This document shows, piece after piece, positions 5,590 to 8,173 of a stretch of DNA of 8,173 bases. The stretch covers positions 1 through 8,173 of the forward strand of contig DATCLN010000051.1 of NCBI GenBank assembly GCA_036563895.1, read 5' to 3'. Origin of the DNA: ZCTH02-B3 sp036563895 (GTDB taxonomy: Bacteria > Bacillota > Bacilli > Paenibacillales > Paenibacillaceae). The notes below the pieces were generated by a model. That model saw nothing but the letters and a program-made list of their open reading frames with translations. It was not told the origin of the DNA and searched no databases. A program made the position numbers and the translations under genes. Every line of letters starts with the position of its first letter. Position 1 is the stretch's first letter.

Positions 5590-7980
5590 GTGACGGAACA
5601 GGACGCGATTCGCGTAGAGGAAGAAGGCCGCCTCGGGGAAGTGCTGGCCCTGGTCGACCGCAGGCTGCAGCGGGAGCTGGAGGCGCTCGGGCAGCTGCGC
5701 GGCGAGGTGGTGGGCTTCCGGCAGGAATTTTTCGACGAGGTGCGCCTCAATTTCGCGGACGCCTCGGAACTCATCGAGACGTGGAGCAGCATCAAGCAGC
5801 AGGCCGACGTGCTGGCGGAACGGGAACGGAGCCACCGGGTGGCCTCCGCCGCCGTCGACCGCCTGCTGAAGCAGCTGGACAATCCCTATTTCGCCCGGAT
5901 CGATTTCCGTGGGGAAGACGACGGGGAGACGCGGAAAATCTACATCGGCAAGGCGTCGCTTGTGTCCGACGACGGAAGCTCGTTCTACATTTACGACTGG
6001 CGGGCGCCCATCTGCAGCATGTTCTACGATTACGAGCCGGGGCCGGCTTCCTACCGGACGCCCGAAGGCGACGTGCGCGGCGAGATGACGCTGAAGCGCC
6101 AGTTTGTCATCCGGGGCGGCAAGCTCATCCATGTGTTCGACACCGACGCGACGATCGGGGACGAAATTTTGCAGGCGGTGCTGTCGGAGAAGTCGGACGT
6201 CGCCATGAAAAGCATCGTGGCCACGATCCAGAAGGAGCAAAACCGCATCATCCGTGACGACCGCCACCGCCTGATCGTCGTGCAGGGAGCGGCGGGCAGC
6301 GGGAAGACGTCCACGGCCCTGCAACGCATCGCCTGGCTCCTGTACCGGTACCGGGGGATCATCGGGCCGGACCAGATCGTGTTTTTCACGCCCAATACGG
6401 TGTTCCGCGGATACATTTCCCGGGTGCTGCCGGACCTGGGCGAAGCCAACGTGCGCCAGATGACGTTCAGCGAGCTGATCGAAGCCAGGCTCGGCCGCCG
6501 CTGGAAGGTGGAGGACCTGTTCGCCCAGACCGAGAAGCTGGCGGCCATGGCGGGCAGCCCGGACGGCGAGGCCAGGCTGCGGGCCGTCCGGTACAAGGGA
6601 TCGGAACACTTTTTCGAGGTGATGAACCGCTACCTGGAGCGTCTCCGCCGGGAAGGCATGCGGTTTCGCCGCATCCGCTTCCGCGGCGAGACCATCGTCT
6701 CCGAAAGCGAGATGGCGGCGGTGTTCCACGCGGATCCGCCGGGCGTCGGGCTGGGCGAAAGGATGGCGAAACTGCGCCGGCATCTGCTCGGGAGACTGGC
6801 CGACTGGCTGGAGGAACAGCTGGATGAGCCGTGGGTGGAGGAAGCGGTGCAGCTGGCGGACCAGGAGGAAATCCAGCGGGTATTCGTGGAAGTACGGCGC
6901 TCCTCGTCCTCACCCGAAGACGAGCTCGGCGAGGAAGAGCGGATGGCGGAACGGCTCAAGCGCCGGATGGCGGAAAAGGCGGTGGCGCCCCTGATCCGCG
7001 CGGTCAAGGCGTTCCGGTTTTTCGATCCCATCGCCACCTATCTGGAGCTGTTCCGCAACCGTTCCCTGTTCGCCGCCTGCGCGCCGGACGGCCGGCTGCC
7101 GGACGGCTTCGAGTGGATGGCGCGGCGCACGGAAGAGACGCTGTCGCGCAAGGAAATCGACCATGAGGACGCGGCGCCGCTGCTTTACCTGCTGGATTCC
7201 GCGGAAGGCTTCCGGGGGGCGGAAAGCGACGTCCGCCATGTGTTCGTGGACGAAGCCCAGGACTACTCGCCTTTCCAGGCCGCGTATCTGCGCCGCCGTT
7301 TTCCCCGTGCCCGCATGACCGTGCTCGGCGATTTCAACCAGTCCATCTTCGCGCAGACGGAAGAAGCGGACGGATTCGGCGGCTGGACCCGGCTGTTTCC
7401 CGCGGAAGAGACGGCGGTGCTGCGGCTGGGAACGAGCTACCGCTCGACCCGCCAGATCGTGGAGTTTACGAAAGGCATCCTCCCCGCCGCGGCGGCGGCA
7501 GATATCGAGCCGTTCCGCCGGGACGGAGAGCCGCCCCGCGTCATCGCGTGCCGCGACATTCCGGAGCTCGCCGACCGGGTCGTGGCGGACATCCGCGCGC
7601 TGGCGGAGGAAGGCTTCGGCATGATCGGCGTAATCGCCAAGACGGCGGGCGAAAGCGGCGACGCCGCCGCCATGGTCAAGGAGCGGCTCACCGAGGGCGT
7701 GCCGGTGACGCTTCTGACGAGCGCTTCCGGTGGCTTGCCGCGGGGCGTGGCGGTGCTTCCTTCGTATTTGGCGAAGGGCATCGAATTCGACGCCGTGCTC
7801 GTGTGGAACGGTTCCGCCGACCGCTACGGAAAAGAACGCGATCGGAGGCTTCTGTACACCGTCTGCACGCGGGCCTTGCATCGTCTGCACGTGTACCACG
7901 TGGGCGAGCCTTCGCCCTTTCTCGCACCGGCCGGATCCGCCGGGACCGCAGCGTCCGAACCGGGCCGCATGCAAAAATGA
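5590..7980 (+). CDS. helD: RNA polymerase recycling motor HelD (SF1 ATPase)
   Basis: From GTG 5590 the product is 796 aa, close to B. subtilis HelD (774 aa). The N-terminal part (about 10-95) is rich in charged helices and ends in LDNPYFARIDF (96-106), as in HelD proteins; in known structures this coiled-coil arm enters the polymerase secondary channel. UvrD/Rep-like SF1 motifs follow: Q-region IQKEQN (213-218), Walker A GAAGSGKT (233-240), motif II VDEAQD (553-558), motif III GDFNQSI (580-586), motif IV TSYRST (615-620), motif V AKGIEFDAV (728-736) and motif VI YTVCTRALHRLHV (756-768). The long segment between the Walker A and motif II regions (about 290-545) corresponds to HelD-specific and 1B regions, with an acidic stretch near 442-450. 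HelD uses ATP to release stalled or post-termination RNA polymerase from DNA and is cytosolic. Some HelD relatives also protect against rifamycins; nothing here shows that. Identification is firm. Confidence 0.95.
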   Translation: MTEQDAIRVEEEGRLGEVLALVDRRLQRELEALGQLRGEVVGFRQEFFDEVRLNFADASELIETWSSIKQQADVLAERERSHRVASAAVDRLLKQLDNPYFARIDFRGEDDGETRKIYIGKASLVSDDGSSFYIYDWRAPICSMFYDYEPGPASYRTPEGDVRGEMTLKRQFVIRGGKLIHVFDTDATIGDEILQAVLSEKSDVAMKSIVATIQKEQNRIIRDDRHRLIVVQGAAGSGKTSTALQRIAWLLYRYRGIIGPDQIVFFTPNTVFRGYISRVLPDLGEANVRQMTFSELIEARLGRRWKVEDLFAQTEKLAAMAGSPDGEARLRAVRYKGSEHFFEVMNRYLERLRREGMRFRRIRFRGETIVSESEMAAVFHADPPGVGLGERMAKLRRHLLGRLADWLEEQLDEPWVEEAVQLADQEEIQRVFVEVRRSSSSPEDELGEEERMAERLKRRMAEKAVAPLIRAVKAFRFFDPIATYLELFRNRSLFAACAPDGRLPDGFEWMARRTEETLSRKEIDHEDAAPLLYLLDSAEGFRGAESDVRHVFVDEAQDYSPFQAAYLRRRFPRARMTVLGDFNQSIFAQTEEADGFGGWTRLFPAEETAVLRLGTSYRSTRQIVEFTKGILPAAAAADIEPFRRDGEPPRVIACRDIPELADRVVADIRALAEEGFGMIGVIAKTAGESGDAAAMVKERLTEGVPVTLLTSASGGLPRGVAVLPSYLAKGIEFDAVLVWNGSADRYGKERDRRLLYTVCTRALHRLHVYHVGEPSPFLAPAGSAGTAASEPGRMQK

Positions 7981-7984
7981 ACCG

Positions 7985-8023
7985 AAAAAGACTGCCGGGA
8001 TTCTTTCCCGACAGTCTTTGTTT
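7985..8023. terminator. Bidirectional intrinsic terminator between convergent genes
   Basis: AAAGACTG (7987-7994) pairs with CAGTCTTT (8012-8019) and CGGGA (7996-8000) with TCCCG (8006-8010), leaving one C/A mismatch and a TTCTT loop. On the plus strand it begins 6 nt after the helD stop and is followed by GTTTG. On the minus strand the stem ends in a TTTTT run (complement of 7985-7989), so it should also end the convergent gene whose stop is about 50 bp away. Confidence 0.9.
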
Positions 8024-8068
8024 GTATGCTCCCGCGTCCGCGTCCGCCGCGGGGGCCGTCTTCGCGCC

Positions 8069-8173
8069 TCATTCCGCCGGCCGGGCCCGGAAGAACGCCT
8101 TGAGCGCGTGGTAGATGTCGGATTTGTCGCGGATCACATGGTACAGAAAGCGGGGGTGCCTGATATGCCGGTA
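8069..8173 (-). CDS. C-terminal end of an unidentified convergent gene
   Basis: The minus strand is open from the window edge to TGA at 8071-8069, giving the last 34 residues, which begin YRHIRHPRFLYHVIRDKSDI and end FFRARPAE. The frame has coding-like composition (basic/amphipathic helix with Tyr, His and Ile codons), and a good terminator stands 50 bp past its stop, so it is likely a real gene. I do not recognise the family from so short a piece. The HPRFLYHVIR segment is not hydrophobic enough for a membrane span. Confidence 0.65.
   Translation of the reverse strand, partial: YRHIRHPRFLYHVIRDKSDIYHALKAFFRARPAE

Noticed and set aside
1092..5882. A 1596-codon open frame on the minus strand
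   Set aside because: It runs antisense to all of lhr, whose product has every helicase motif, and its end overlaps spoVR in a wrong frame. Its translation is Arg/Pro/His/Gln-rich with no recognisable domain; this is the usual shadow of a high-GC3 gene.
5008..6783. Long minus-strand frame opposite the lhr end and the helD start
   Set aside because: It is antisense to confirmed helD coding sequence, has shadow-like composition and no ribosome binding site or known motif.
6910..7974. 354-codon minus-strand frame opposite the helD C-terminal half
   Set aside because: It lies opposite helD motifs II-VI, and the convergent terminator stands upstream of its start, so it would lack a promoter.
8144..8173. 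Isoprenylcysteine-methyltransferase-like YRxIRHP motif in the right-edge fragment
   Set aside because: The motif is short, and what follows is a charged helix and the stop instead of the membrane segment that family has after it.

Overview
The window reads as a piece of a high-GC, endospore-forming Bacillota chromosome, most likely Paenibacillaceae (Paenibacillus, Cohnella or Thermobacillus-like). The reasons are a SpoVR sporulation protein, a Gram-positive-type HelD, AGGAGG-like ribosome binding sites, and a base composition that by eye is about two-thirds G+C. The genus is inference; no rRNA or other marker is present. The extreme GC3 bias leaves long open frames antisense to every real gene, including a 1596-codon one; I treat these as shadows.

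Layout from left to right. Positions 1-1287 (minus) hold all but the C-terminus of a spoVR gene, which carries an unusual Ala/Gly/Ser/Pro repeat insert encoded by a 12-bp DNA repeat array. Positions 1288-1523 are a divergent intergenic region with a sigma-E-like promoter candidate for spoVR, a G-tract block, and a clear extended -10 promoter plus ribosome binding site for the next gene. Positions 1524-5384 (plus) encode a full Lhr-family SF2 helicase of 1286 aa, with helicase core, Lhr winged-helix/associated region and a compact C-terminal domain. Positions 5385-5589 are a 205-bp intergenic stretch with small hairpins and a possible 16-codon leader ORF. Positions 5590-7980 (plus) encode HelD, an SF1 ATPase that recycles stalled RNA polymerase, starting at GTG. 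A bidirectional intrinsic terminator lies at about 7985-8020, and positions 8069-8173 (minus) are the last 34 codons of an unidentified convergent gene.

Taken together, the two plus-strand genes are nucleic-acid ATPases: Lhr is linked to DNA repair and 3'-to-5' unwinding, HelD to clearing RNA polymerase from DNA. They may be co-expressed because no terminator is visible between them, but the gap is large enough for a separate promoter. SpoVR acts in spore cortex formation and shares only the divergent promoter region. I see no mobile element, CRISPR array, RNA gene or defence island, and nothing that clearly amounts to a new system. The best candidates for a second look are the SpoVR repeat insert, the compact Lhr C-terminal domain, and the Lhr-HelD pairing with its structured spacer.
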